Below are positions 1-7,901 of a DNA stretch of 45,557 bases, piece after piece. The notes below the pieces were generated by a model that saw nothing but the letters and a program-made list of their open reading frames with translations, did no database searches and was not told the DNA's origin. The stretch is from Dysgonomonas sp. PH5-45. Its GTDB lineage: Bacteria > Bacteroidota > Bacteroidia > Bacteroidales > Dysgonomonadaceae. Both the position numbers and the translations under genes were made by a program. Location of the stretch: assembly GCF_029893235.1 (NCBI RefSeq), contig NZ_JARXWE010000025.1, positions 1 through 45,557 on the forward strand, in the 5' to 3' direction. Within the stretch, counting starts at the first letter, position 1. Each line of letters begins with the position of its first letter.

Positions 1-113
1 AGAGATTGAGCAAATATTCAACGCGCTTATTTCATTGATAATAAATATTTTAACTAAACAAATCAGCGAATTGTTTCAACTACTGATTCGCATTACTAAT
101 AATTGAGACATCT

Positions 114-1421
114 ATGATAAAAAAAAATCTCATAAGTATTTCCTTTTGTCTTGCCGGTATATGCAGCCTTGCTGCTCAACAAGTACAACTGCAATCGCCG
201 CTCTTGGCAAATAAGGATGCCAAACTCTATTATTTTACAGGGGCTAAAGTCGATTCCCTGCTTTCGGTAACAGATGCTTCGGGGAAGGTTATCTTTAATA
301 TCACTTCCGGTGATTACCGGGGTATGGCGGCATTGGTTGTTCCCGGCGCGGGAGGTGTCGAACTGGTAGTGGTGGAGCCTGCGGTTACAGTAGAATGCGA
401 CAGTAACCAGCTGAATACTGAAACTGTCAGTTTCTCCGGTTCCAAAGAAAATTCCTTCCTCAAATATATCTTTACAAACCAGAGCCGTTATATGCGGCAG
501 CAGACTTGGCTACAGGCAGGCAACCAGCTATTCGATGCCGGTTCGCCTGTCCTGTCGGCTATTCAGTCCGAACAGGCAAAAGTAGAAGCTGCAATGCAGG
601 CCTTAGATAAAGAGATTAACTCATCTTCCCTTTATTCAGCTAAATATTACCGTCTGGTCGATTTTATGAACCGCCTTTTCGACACCGAACAAAAACGGGA
701 TAGCGAAAGGGCTGCCTTTATCCGCAAGGAAATGGAGGAAACACTGGATATTGCTTCTCTATATACATCGGGGCGGTTGTGGGGCAGCGTATTGAACTTC
801 TATATCAGCCTGTTCAACCATACCGCCGGAGAAGATAAGCAACAGCAATATGCAGCTTCAATACAGCGCGCATCGCAACGGCTGCCCGCTCCGTATTACG
901 AAGCTTTCTTGGCAGGCTGTATAACAGAAACGGAGCGATTCGGCTGGCGTGAGGCACAGGATGGTATCCTTGCTGCGATTCATCCGCGGTTCGCGCCTTC
1001 CATCGGAAGCCTTCAACGGGCATTAGGTGCGTACCGTGCGAAGAATAGCGAAACCATGCCTTCTCTTGTGGGGCTGGAAGATACTAATGAGTTATATGAT
1101 AAAACTTTGGTCGTTTTTTACGATTCGAATTGCGGCAATTGCAGCATTGAAATGTCACAGTTGGTAGCAGCTTATCCCCGATTGCAAGAAAAAGGCGTCC
1201 GAGTGGTATCCATCGCTGCCGATGTAGACAAAAATAAGTACGAAAATAGTATTAAAGACTTTCCGTGGAAAGATAAACTATGCGACTTCAATGGATTCGA
1301 GGGGGTGAACTTTGCCAATTATAATGTAATTGGTACTCCTTCTTTTTACTTGCTGAATAAGGATAATAAGTTAGAGGGGATATATTTTGCGGTGGGAAAG
1401 GTTATAGAAGGTGATCTATGA
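114..1421 (+). CDS. Secreted thioredoxin-like protein (TlpA-type C-terminal domain)
   Basis: 435 residues. The first 21 or so residues form a signal peptide (MIKKN, then a hydrophobic core ending near SLAAQ), so the product is exported to the periplasm or outer membrane. The middle of the protein has no motif I recognise. The C-terminal ~120 residues look like a thioredoxin fold: a redox motif C340-G-N-C343 preceded by a hydrophobic strand ending in FYDSN, and the cis-proline-type segment IGTPSFYLL near the end. A thiol-disulfide or reductase role is inferred from these. The N-terminal region resembles that of the protein encoded at 6669-7832 on the other strand (shared pattern YRG-A-L then SGS/TGS-x-ENS), so the two are probably paralogues. 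ATG start at 114. No clear promoter box was found in the 113 bases before it. Confidence 0.8.
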   Translation: MIKKNLISISFCLAGICSLAAQQVQLQSPLLANKDAKLYYFTGAKVDSLLSVTDASGKVIFNITSGDYRGMAALVVPGAGGVELVVVEPAVTVECDSNQLNTETVSFSGSKENSFLKYIFTNQSRYMRQQTWLQAGNQLFDAGSPVLSAIQSEQAKVEAAMQALDKEINSSSLYSAKYYRLVDFMNRLFDTEQKRDSERAAFIRKEMEETLDIASLYTSGRLWGSVLNFYISLFNHTAGEDKQQQYAASIQRASQRLPAPYYEAFLAGCITETERFGWREAQDGILAAIHPRFAPSIGSLQRALGAYRAKNSETMPSLVGLEDTNELYDKTLVVFYDSNCGNCSIEMSQLVAAYPRLQEKGVRVVSIAADVDKNKYENSIKDFPWKDKLCDFNGFEGVNFANYNVIGTPSFYLLNKDNKLEGIYFAVGKVIEGDL

Positions 1422-1907
1422 ATGATGAATGAAAAGTTTAAAGCTAAGGAGGGTCAAAAGTGGGAGCGTAAATTAAACTGTGTCAGCGTTTCGCTTTCAC
1501 TTTAAGGTTTCAGGTTTTTTATACCCCTGTCTCATTCAATGGGTAATGAGGAACCTGAGTTGGCAATGATGTATTCTTTAATGCCGACTGCCGGATTTAC
1601 TTCCACATCACGGATTGTTACTGTTGAAGGAAGCGAATTCTGTCGAAATGTAACCGTTAGCGGTTGCACTACTATTCCAACAATTAAGTCGGACGGGAGT
1701 GATACCCATATACTCAATATATGCGATAAGTTTTGCGATTCACGGTTTTGTGTAATGTTTAGGTCTACAAGCTTCCCAGGGCTTGTAGGCCTTTTTTATA
1801 GGGAGAGGTAATATAAAATTAAGAAAACCCTCACAGATATAGCACGTTTGCCTATTTATCCTTATTTTTAAGGTGAATTTTCAGTAAACGAAATAGCACG
1901 ATCAATT
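1422..1907. other. 486-base gap without a recognisable gene
   Basis: This stretch lies between the thioredoxin-like gene and the TraB/GumN gene. Open frames exist on both strands (90 codons at 1539-1811 plus strand, 61 codons at 1532-1717 minus strand), but neither product resembles a known family and the plus-strand frame reads straight through a strong terminator hairpin at 1761-1797. I see no tRNA, RNase P, tmRNA or SRP RNA signature. It could be a long 3' untranslated region, a decayed gene, or an unrecognised small RNA ending at the terminator. Confidence 0.5.
1761..1797 (+). terminator. Rho-independent terminator
   Basis: A 12-bp stem (AGGTCTACAAGC with GCTTGTAGGCCT, one G-U pair) with an 8-base loop is followed by a T run at 1793-1797. 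It sits 340 bases after the stop of the first gene, so it ends either a long 3' untranslated region or a separate small transcript. Confidence 0.85.
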
Positions 1908-2819
1908 ATGAAAAAAACGCGCGCTTCTATTCTTGTATTGGCATTAATGGTTTGTTTGTCCGTACAATTGTGTGCCGGCCAAGAATTTACAGGGGCTTTG
2001 CTTTGGCGGATTTCGGGGAACGGGCTGTCCCGCCCATCTTATATAATGGGTACGCATCACTTTGCGCCGATAGGCTCATTGAATCGTATTGCAGGGCTGC
2101 AAGACGCGCTCGCCGAATCGGAACAGGTTGTAGGAGAGCTGCTGGAGTCTGACATGGAAAATCTGAAGGATCAGTTTGTCGATAAAATTGTACTACCCGC
2201 AGGGTACAGCTATCGGACAATGCTTACCGAAGAAGAATACAACCTCCTTGACGAGTATCTGACCACAAAGGTCGGGCTGGGCATGGAGCAAATGAGCCTC
2301 ATGAAACCGGCTTTCATTGCTATAATGTGTGCCGAGCAGATGAATATGGCCGCAAACCCCGAATTCGATTTGTCGGTTCACGAAGACATGGATACTTATT
2401 TTCAACAGATTGCCATCCGAGACGGCAAATCGGTTGTAGCACTGGAAACCGTTGATGAGCAGATGCACGTCTTGTTCGAAAACGGCTCGTACCAAGAACA
2501 AGCCAAAAGCCTTGTTTGTACAATCCAAAATTTAGACTACTCCATCAGCATGATAAAAGAAATGGATGCTTACTACGAGGCTGGCAATCTGACGGCTTTG
2601 TTCGGTCTGATAGACGATCCCCACGATCCTTGCCCCATGAGCCGGGAAGAAAAAAACATGCTGAATAAAGACCGTAATCGGAAGTGGCTGCAAAAACTGC
2701 CGCGGATAATGGCCCATAAGCCAAGCTTTATTGCTGTGGGTTGCCTGCACCTTGCCGGAAAAGACGGGCTTCTGTACAACCTTCACAAACAAGGATATCT
2801 GGTTGAGCCTGTAAAGTAA
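1908..2819 (+). CDS. TraB/GumN family protein
   Basis: 303 residues with an N-terminal signal peptide (MKKTR plus a hydrophobic core ending at CAGQ), so probably exported. The mature protein starts with the family's typical opening, LLWRISGNGLSRPSYIMGTHH, carrying the first GxxH-type motif at G48-T-H-H51. The second conserved motif, GCLHLAGKDGLL, sits near the C-terminus (G278-H281). These paired histidine motifs define the TraB/GumN/PrgY family, whose eukaryotic TIKI relatives are metalloproteases. The bacterial members have no firmly assigned substrate. Length is normal for the family. It stands alone: the next gene has its own promoter box. Confidence 0.88.
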   Translation: MKKTRASILVLALMVCLSVQLCAGQEFTGALLWRISGNGLSRPSYIMGTHHFAPIGSLNRIAGLQDALAESEQVVGELLESDMENLKDQFVDKIVLPAGYSYRTMLTEEEYNLLDEYLTTKVGLGMEQMSLMKPAFIAIMCAEQMNMAANPEFDLSVHEDMDTYFQQIAIRDGKSVVALETVDEQMHVLFENGSYQEQAKSLVCTIQNLDYSISMIKEMDAYYEAGNLTALFGLIDDPHDPCPMSREEKNMLNKDRNRKWLQKLPRIMAHKPSFIAVGCLHLAGKDGLLYNLHKQGYLVEPVK

Positions 2820-2894
2820 AAACAATAGGAGCAGAAAGGCTGTTAATAATATTTAAGCCAAAATACAGATTTACGGACTAATCTAAAACGGACG

Positions 2895-2902
2895 TATCTT
2901 TG
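2895..2902 (+). promoter_or_regulatory. -7 box (TATCTTTG) of the DUF2156-GNAT gene pair
   Basis: TATCTTTG matches the Bacteroidetes -7 consensus TAnnTTTG. The predicted transcription start is near 2906, which makes the in-frame TTG at 2907 unlikely as a translation start and leaves a ~40-base leader before the ATG at 2946. Confidence 0.65.
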
Positions 2903-2945
2903 TTTATTGGATAAGACAAATAGAAATGACACTCACAAAATTCCT

Positions 2946-3845
2946 ATGCTCAACTTTAAACCAATAACCCTTGCCGACAGAGATACGATATGCGAAGCCC
3001 TTGCCGGGCATCCTTACCGGGCTTGCGATTTCACCTTTGCCAACCTGTATGCGTGGAACGCAAAGTTTAAAACCCAATATACAATCGCTGACGGTACGCT
3101 CTTCCTTCGTTTCAGGGGAGCATGCACCAATATGTTCTACATGATGCCTGTTGGGGGGCAGCTTACTGTGAAACAAGCCGTAGAAAAAATGATGGCAGAT
3201 GCCGCCAATAATGGTGTTGCATTCAGCATGAAAGCTATTACCGACAGGATGTGGCAAAAAATAGAAACCGAAATGCCCGGCCTTTTCGACTATACGCACG
3301 AACGTGAAAACGATGAGTATATATACCTGACAGAAAAACTGATAACCCTCAGCGGAAAAAAATTGCAAAGCAAGCGCAATCATATAAACCGTTTCAAGGC
3401 CGACAATCCCGACTGGGAGTATAGCTCTGTTACAACCCAAAAAGACTTGGACGAATGCTTGGAGATGCTCAACAAATGGGACGATGTACACGATGATCCC
3501 GGCAATTCGCTCGAATACGATTACATTGCCACAAAACTAATGCTCCAAAACTTCAACCCTCTGGAGCTAAAAGGTGGAGCAATCCGTGTGAACGGACAAA
3601 TAATTGCTTTTTCGCTGGGTGAACCGCTAAACGAAGACACTTTTGTGGTACATGTAGAAAAAGCATACAGCCACATAAACGGCGCTTACACCATTATGAA
3701 CCAACAATTTGCCATGCACGAGGCTTCCGAATACAAATACATAAACCGAGAGGAAGACATGGGGCTGGAATCGCTACGCAAAGCAAAACTTTCTTATCAG
3801 CCCGAACTTATTTTGCAGGAGGGCATTGTAAAACTTAAAGCATAG
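2946..3845 (+). CDS. DUF2156 domain protein (phosphatidylglycerol lysyltransferase C-terminal-like)
   Basis: About 300 residues, starting at ATG 2946 (MLNFKPITLADRD). An upstream in-frame TTG at 2907 coincides with the predicted transcription start and is rejected. The sequence shows the DUF2156/LPG_synthase_C pattern: a leading 'CDFTFANLYAWN' segment, a central 'LSGKKLQSKRNHINRF' basic stretch, and a C-terminal 'YTIMNQQFAMHEASEYKYINREEDMGLESLRKAKLSY' region that is typical of this GNAT-like fold. Some relatives transfer amino acids from aminoacyl-tRNA to lipids, but stand-alone soluble members such as this one, without membrane helices, have no established substrate. The GNAT gene follows after 9 bases and is almost certainly cotranscribed. 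Confidence 0.82.
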   Translation: MLNFKPITLADRDTICEALAGHPYRACDFTFANLYAWNAKFKTQYTIADGTLFLRFRGACTNMFYMMPVGGQLTVKQAVEKMMADAANNGVAFSMKAITDRMWQKIETEMPGLFDYTHERENDEYIYLTEKLITLSGKKLQSKRNHINRFKADNPDWEYSSVTTQKDLDECLEMLNKWDDVHDDPGNSLEYDYIATKLMLQNFNPLELKGGAIRVNGQIIAFSLGEPLNEDTFVVHVEKAYSHINGAYTIMNQQFAMHEASEYKYINREEDMGLESLRKAKLSYQPELILQEGIVKLKA

Positions 3846-3854
3846 ACCCGCCTT

Positions 3855-4700
3855 ATGATTCGATTTGCCAACAACGAAACAAAACCCGAAGTCAGGGACA
3901 TGTGGAAAACCTGTTTTGGAGATTCCGACAGCTTTATAGACATGTATTTTGCCCAAAAATACAAGAACGAAAATACCCTCATCTACATCGAAGACGGCAA
4001 AGTTGCCGCATCCTTGCAGATGCTGCCTTATACAATAACTTTCTGTGGAGAGGAAATTCCCTGTTATTACTTTTCGGGCTTATGCACCCTACCCCAATAC
4101 CGCCGGAAAGGGTATATGGAGAAACTAACTCTTGAAGCCTTCAGGGTGATGCAAGAGCGTTCCATTCCGTTGGCAATACTGATTCCCGCCGAAGATTGGC
4201 TTTACGGATTTTACAACCGGTATGGCTTCGAAAAAGTTTTTGATAAAGATACGGACGCCATTCCCTTGAAAGATATTCTGGATAAGTATCCCAACGATTT
4301 AATACAAGCATACGAAGCCTTCGACAAACTATTCCGGCACAAGGATTTTTGCGTTCAGAAAACATTCGACGATTTTAAAACCATCGCCTCCGATTATATC
4401 GCCTCCGATTATCCCCACAAACATAACCTTGCAGGCATGGCACGTATAGTAGATGCCGACAGGCTTCTGAAAGTTTACGCACGGAACAATCCCGATAAGT
4501 CGTTCATGCTGAAAGTATTTGATTCGCTGATTGCACAAAACAATCTGTTGTTCATTAACAAAGATGGTGAAACAGAACTGGATGCCGAAATTAAATTTTT
4601 GGCACGGATGCTATTCGGTTATCATACATACGAGTTTAAGCCCAAATACAAGGCTTTATTCGAAGAACATCATCCCATTATGAACCTGATGTTGGAATAA
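3855..4700 (+). CDS. GNAT family N-acetyltransferase
   Basis: 281 residues. The N-terminal half has a GNAT core. Motif A, which binds the pyrophosphate of acetyl-CoA, is visible as YFSGLCTLPQYRRKGYMEKL (Q81-x-x-R-K-G86-Y), followed by a strand and the 'YGFYNRYGFEKV' segment typical of motif B. The C-terminal ~120 residues are a separate region, so the architecture resembles Eis-like two-part GNATs rather than minimal ~150-residue ones. The substrate is unknown. It lies 9 bases after the DUF2156 gene. Its stop converges with the minus-strand YycJ-like gene, leaving only 6 bases and no visible terminator. Confidence 0.85.
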   Translation: MIRFANNETKPEVRDMWKTCFGDSDSFIDMYFAQKYKNENTLIYIEDGKVAASLQMLPYTITFCGEEIPCYYFSGLCTLPQYRRKGYMEKLTLEAFRVMQERSIPLAILIPAEDWLYGFYNRYGFEKVFDKDTDAIPLKDILDKYPNDLIQAYEAFDKLFRHKDFCVQKTFDDFKTIASDYIASDYPHKHNLAGMARIVDADRLLKVYARNNPDKSFMLKVFDSLIAQNNLLFINKDGETELDAEIKFLARMLFGYHTYEFKPKYKALFEEHHPIMNLMLE

Positions 4701-4706
4701 AAAGGA

Positions 4707-5534
4707 TCAGAAAAGTTTAATATCCGAAGGTTTACCCCTGTTCAGCGTTTTCAGCTTTACATCGCGGTTCACCTCGATGCCACTATTGGCTAAGCAGGTT
4801 TCTACGGTTTTGTATGCCAGTTGCGGGTGGTTATTATCGTTGCTGAGATGACACAACCACACTTCTTCTAAAGTTGGGGTATAGATAGAGGCTATAAAGT
4901 TGCCAGACAGACGATTGCTCAAATGTCCCGACCCCGAAGTTATACGCCGTTTCAGGTATTCGGGATAGCGGCCAAAGCGAAGCATCTCGTCATCGTAATT
5001 CGATTCCATTATCAGATGATTGGCTGTCGATGCATAGTGGGTTATGGTTTCCGTGATACGCCCCACATCGGTAATAAGGACAACGGTTTTCCCCTCGAAC
5101 GTAATCTGATAGCCAACATTTTCGATTGTATCGTGCGGAACATCGAAGGCCGTTACTGTGAATCCCCGGATGGCAAAAGCCTCATCTTTGCATATAATCC
5201 GGCGGGAGGTAGAAACCAGATTCTCTACATAGTGGCTGCGCTCTATTCCGGCATGCACAGCTTCTGTTGCATAAACAGGCACATGCATTTTGTTGGCAAA
5301 TGGCGCTACGTTTTTTATGTGGTCGGCATGATCGTGCGTGACAAGCACACCAATTATTGTTTCTATGGCTATGCCATATTCGCGAAGGTATTTTCTTACT
5401 GTCCGGAAGCCTATCCCTGCATCAATCAGAATTCCGTATTCGGGAGTCCCCAGATAGTAGCAGTTTCCACTACTGCCACTCGATAAGCTTAAAAGACGGA
5501 AATTTGTTTGTTTTGAGAATAGGTCTAACTGCAT
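4707..5534 (-). CDS. YycJ/WalJ-like metallo-beta-lactamase-fold hydrolase
   Basis: 275 residues from the ATG at 5534. The metal-binding signature H67-D-H-A-D-H72 is complete, and the preceding SLSSGSSGNCYYLG and ILIDAG strands are typical of the YycJ branch of MBL-fold proteins. In Bacillus anthracis, YycJ has been reported as a 5'-3' exonuclease linked to mismatch repair. The very N-terminus reads M-Q-L-D-L-F, and QLDLF matches the bacterial beta sliding clamp-binding consensus QL(S/D)LF, which fits a DNA-linked role. A TTG at 5543 is a possible earlier start, but it overlaps the TATCTTTG promoter box at 5541-5548, so I reject it. The transcript is then predicted to have almost no leader. 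Confidence 0.87.
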   Translation of the reverse strand: MQLDLFSKQTNFRLLSLSSGSSGNCYYLGTPEYGILIDAGIGFRTVRKYLREYGIAIETIIGVLVTHDHADHIKNVAPFANKMHVPVYATEAVHAGIERSHYVENLVSTSRRIICKDEAFAIRGFTVTAFDVPHDTIENVGYQITFEGKTVVLITDVGRITETITHYASTANHLIMESNYDDEMLRFGRYPEYLKRRITSGSGHLSNRLSGNFIASIYTPTLEEVWLCHLSNDNNHPQLAYKTVETCLANSGIEVNRDVKLKTLNRGKPSDIKLF

Positions 5535-5540
5535 GACGTG

Positions 5541-5548
5541 CAAAGATA
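5541..5548 (-). promoter_or_regulatory. -7 box (TATCTTTG) of the YycJ-like gene
   Basis: On the minus strand TATCTTTG ends 6 bases before the ATG. With the usual spacing, transcription would start about 3 bases before that ATG, giving a nearly leaderless mRNA. The box follows directly after the terminator of the upstream FabK-like gene. Confidence 0.5.
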
Positions 5549-5560
5549 GTTATTCCACAA

Positions 5561-5604
5561 TAAAAAAACCTCGGCGCTCATTATTTTTTATAAGATGCCG
5601 AGGT
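5561..5604 (-). terminator. Rho-independent terminator of the FabK-like gene
   Basis: An 8-bp perfect stem (ACCTCGGC with GCCGAGGT, arms 5568-5575 and 5597-5604) has a 21-base loop and is followed on the minus strand by a run of seven T (5562-5568, overlapping the stem base). It lies 20 bases after the stop at 5624. Confidence 0.85.
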
Positions 5605-5623
5605 TATATTTAGAAATTTTACT

Positions 5624-6574
5624 TTACAGATTCAATCCGCCCAGTCTTTTCGCACTATCATTAAATTCGGCTATTATATTCTTCATAACTTCGCCAACAG
5701 AGGGAATGTCGTCTATCAGGGAGGTAATTTGTCCTATTTCAAGCTCACCTTCAACCAAATCGCCTTCAAATATTCCTTTCTTTGAACGCCTGCGCCCAAG
5801 TATTTCTCTGATCTCGTCGGCCGATGCTCCTCTGTCTTCGGCTTCCTGCACTTTTTGGTAGAATTCGTTTTTCACCAAACGTGTAGGGCTTAGTTTTTTT
5901 AGAGACAACATTGTGTCACCTTCCTTCAGGCCAACGCAAAGCTTCTTGAATTCGTCCGAAGCCGAACTTTCTTCGGTTATGGCAAAGCGTGAACCTATTT
6001 GCACACCCTCTGCTCCCAAAGCCATTGCTGCCAACATGGTGTTGCCTGTTCCTATACCACCTGCCGCAATGAGAGGCGTTTTGGTGAGTACTTTTTTTAT
6101 CTGCGGAATCAGCACCATAGTTGTTGTTTCTTCGCGCCCATTGTGCCCACCGGCTTCGAAGCCTTCGGCAACGATGGCATCGACACCCGCTTCCTCGCAC
6201 TTCATGGCAAATTTAGAGCTGGCTATAACATGCGCCACCTTTATTCCATGTCCTTGCAAATGGTTTGTCCATGTTTTAGGGTTACCCGCCGATGTGAAAA
6301 CGATAGGTACTTTTTCGTCCACTATTATTTGCATAATCTCTTCCAAGTCGGGGTAAAGCATAGGCACATTCACTCCGAATGGCTTGTCGGTTGCTGCTTT
6401 ACACTTCCGAATATGTTCGCGCAATGTATCGGGATGCATCGAGCCTGCACCTATCAACCCCAATCCACCGGCATTACTCACAGCCGCCGCTAAACGCCAT
6501 CCGCTGCACCAAACCATTCCCCCTGCAATGATGGGGTATTTTATCCCGAAAAGAGATGTTATTTTATTTTCCAT
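5624..6574 (-). CDS. FabK/nitronate monooxygenase-like flavoprotein
   Basis: 316 residues forming an FMN-dependent TIM barrel of the nitronate monooxygenase (2-nitropropane dioxygenase) family. Visible signatures are the N-terminal 'GIKYPIIAGGMVWCSGWRLAAAVSNAGGLGLIGAG', the 'EGFEAGGHNG' loop with the family histidine, the FMN-phosphate segment 'PLIAAGGIGTG', and 'ALGAEGVQIGSRF'. This family includes both FabK-type enoyl-ACP reductases and nitronate monooxygenases, and the two cannot be separated by eye. FabK is plausible given the intact motifs and length, but no fatty acid synthesis genes adjoin it. It is monocistronic: its own promoter box lies at 6609-6616 and a strong terminator at 5561-5604. 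Confidence 0.87.
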   Translation of the reverse strand: MENKITSLFGIKYPIIAGGMVWCSGWRLAAAVSNAGGLGLIGAGSMHPDTLREHIRKCKAATDKPFGVNVPMLYPDLEEIMQIIVDEKVPIVFTSAGNPKTWTNHLQGHGIKVAHVIASSKFAMKCEEAGVDAIVAEGFEAGGHNGREETTTMVLIPQIKKVLTKTPLIAAGGIGTGNTMLAAMALGAEGVQIGSRFAITEESSASDEFKKLCVGLKEGDTMLSLKKLSPTRLVKNEFYQKVQEAEDRGASADEIREILGRRRSKKGIFEGDLVEGELEIGQITSLIDDIPSVGEVMKNIIAEFNDSAKRLGGLNL

Positions 6575-6608
6575 CGTTTTTTCTATTTTTGAAATTACTG
6601 TCCGTATG

Positions 6609-6616
6609 CAAAAGTA
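6609..6616 (-). promoter_or_regulatory. -7 box (TACTTTTG) of the FabK-like gene
   Basis: On the minus strand TACTTTTG fits TAnnTTTG and predicts a ~31-base leader before the ATG at 6574. Confidence 0.5.
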
Positions 6617-6668
6617 GTAATTATTATTGAGGCTCGAATATGCAACCTATTTCACTCTCTCTTCTCTT

Positions 6669-7832
6669 CTACTGCACAGCATTTTTTAGTAATGCTGCAC
6701 GGCTGGCTATTTTCCCGTCTTTGATGAAAAAATAGGTAGGTGTGCCAATGATTCCGTAGTTGGCAAACAGTTTGCCATCGGTATCGCTGATGTTGTCTTC
6801 CCAAGGGAGATTTTTTGCCCGGTCTTCGTTGGCGGCTATCGAAACGACTACAATGCCCTGCTTTTTCAGTTCGGGATATGCCTCTATCAGTTTTTTCTTT
6901 TCATCGTCACAGTGGCTGCAGTTGTTTTCGTAAAAAAACAAGAGGATGTTATTTTTCAGATAGTCGTTTAAGCGTTTTTTCTGGCTTATCTCGAAGTCCA
7001 CAGGAGGTTCACCAACCACAACACCAATGCTTTTCATGCTTATCAGCAAATTTTTAGTGGGATTTTTTATCCGTCCCGAATTGTACATATAGAGAACAAT
7101 TTGAGTTTTCACGTAATTCCAGTCATATTGTTCGCAAATTTCTATCATATTGTTGCCAAACTCGTCCATAACTTCTTCCGAGCGCATGTTGTTTATAATC
7201 TTTACGGCATCGCCAATCAGATAATCGTCACTGTCCGTTTTTTGCATAACAAACCCTACCCAATAGCTTATCAGGGGCCTCCACAGGGAAGAGTGGTATA
7301 AAACATCCATGTCGAGCTCTTGGGTTGCAAACCTACGCATCTCCTCGGTCTGGCTCGGTGTAAAGTTTCCAAAATTATTCAACTGCTGAAAATAGAGGGT
7401 TGTTTGCAAAAACCTTTCGGCATAGAGTGTCATATCTATACTCTCCACACCAGCTCTGCCCATAATGTGGTCTTGCAGATACGAATTCTCGGGCGAACCT
7501 GTAAATATCATATTACTGAAGTTGGGGTCTACCGCCTCCGAGTGGATGCTTAACGGCTCGTTATCTAATACGAAGTCTATACTGGTTTTCCCGGTCAGTA
7601 TGAGCGATGCTATACCTCTGTACGATTCTGAGCTTGCCGGTATTTGTATATCGCCACTGCCTGTTATGTTAAGGCTACCCGAAGCGATGGTATCGATATG
7701 CGTTCCCCGGTACGTAACAAGCACATAGTCTTGCAACGGAAACTGACTGAAGGATACATGTATAGACGATTGCACCTGCGCGTAAATTCCAATTAAAACA
7801 AGCAACAGGCAAAAAAGGTGTTTTCTTTGCAT
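6669..7832 (-). CDS. Secreted thioredoxin-like protein (TlpA-type C-terminal domain)
   Basis: 387 residues. It has a signal peptide (MQRKH plus hydrophobic core, cleavage near VQSS). The C-terminal thioredoxin-like domain carries C305-S-H-C308 after the strand 'ILLFFYENN', and the cis-proline segment IGTPTYFFI near the end. The N-terminal ~280 residues have no motif I can name. They resemble the protein at 114-1421 in layout: a beta-rich opening, YRGIASL, then FTGSPENSYL. The two genes are therefore probably diverged paralogues acting in the cell envelope, where TlpA-type proteins reduce or exchange disulfides. A promoter box lies at 7859-7866. Confidence 0.82.
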   Translation of the reverse strand: MQRKHLFCLLLVLIGIYAQVQSSIHVSFSQFPLQDYVLVTYRGTHIDTIASGSLNITGSGDIQIPASSESYRGIASLILTGKTSIDFVLDNEPLSIHSEAVDPNFSNMIFTGSPENSYLQDHIMGRAGVESIDMTLYAERFLQTTLYFQQLNNFGNFTPSQTEEMRRFATQELDMDVLYHSSLWRPLISYWVGFVMQKTDSDDYLIGDAVKIINNMRSEEVMDEFGNNMIEICEQYDWNYVKTQIVLYMYNSGRIKNPTKNLLISMKSIGVVVGEPPVDFEISQKKRLNDYLKNNILLFFYENNCSHCDDEKKKLIEAYPELKKQGIVVVSIAANEDRAKNLPWEDNISDTDGKLFANYGIIGTPTYFFIKDGKIASRAALLKNAVQ

Positions 7833-7858
7833 AAATATCGTTTGGGTTTTGTGTTTTG

Positions 7859-7866
7859 CAAAAATA
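7859..7866 (-). promoter_or_regulatory. -7 box (TATTTTTG) of the thioredoxin-like gene
   Basis: On the minus strand TATTTTTG matches TAnnTTTG. The predicted leader to the ATG at 7832 is about 23 bases. Confidence 0.45.
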
Positions 7867-7901
7867 GGGCTTTATGCCCAATATGAAAAATGAGAAACCG
7901 G

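Noticed and set aside
1539-1811. 90-codon plus-strand ORF as a gene
   Set aside because: It reads through the terminator at 1761-1797, its composition resembles no known protein and it has no promoter box.
2907-2945. TTG start extending the DUF2156 protein by 13 residues
   Set aside because: The TTG coincides with the predicted transcription start, and the extension is not similar to the conserved N-terminus that begins at the ATG 2946.
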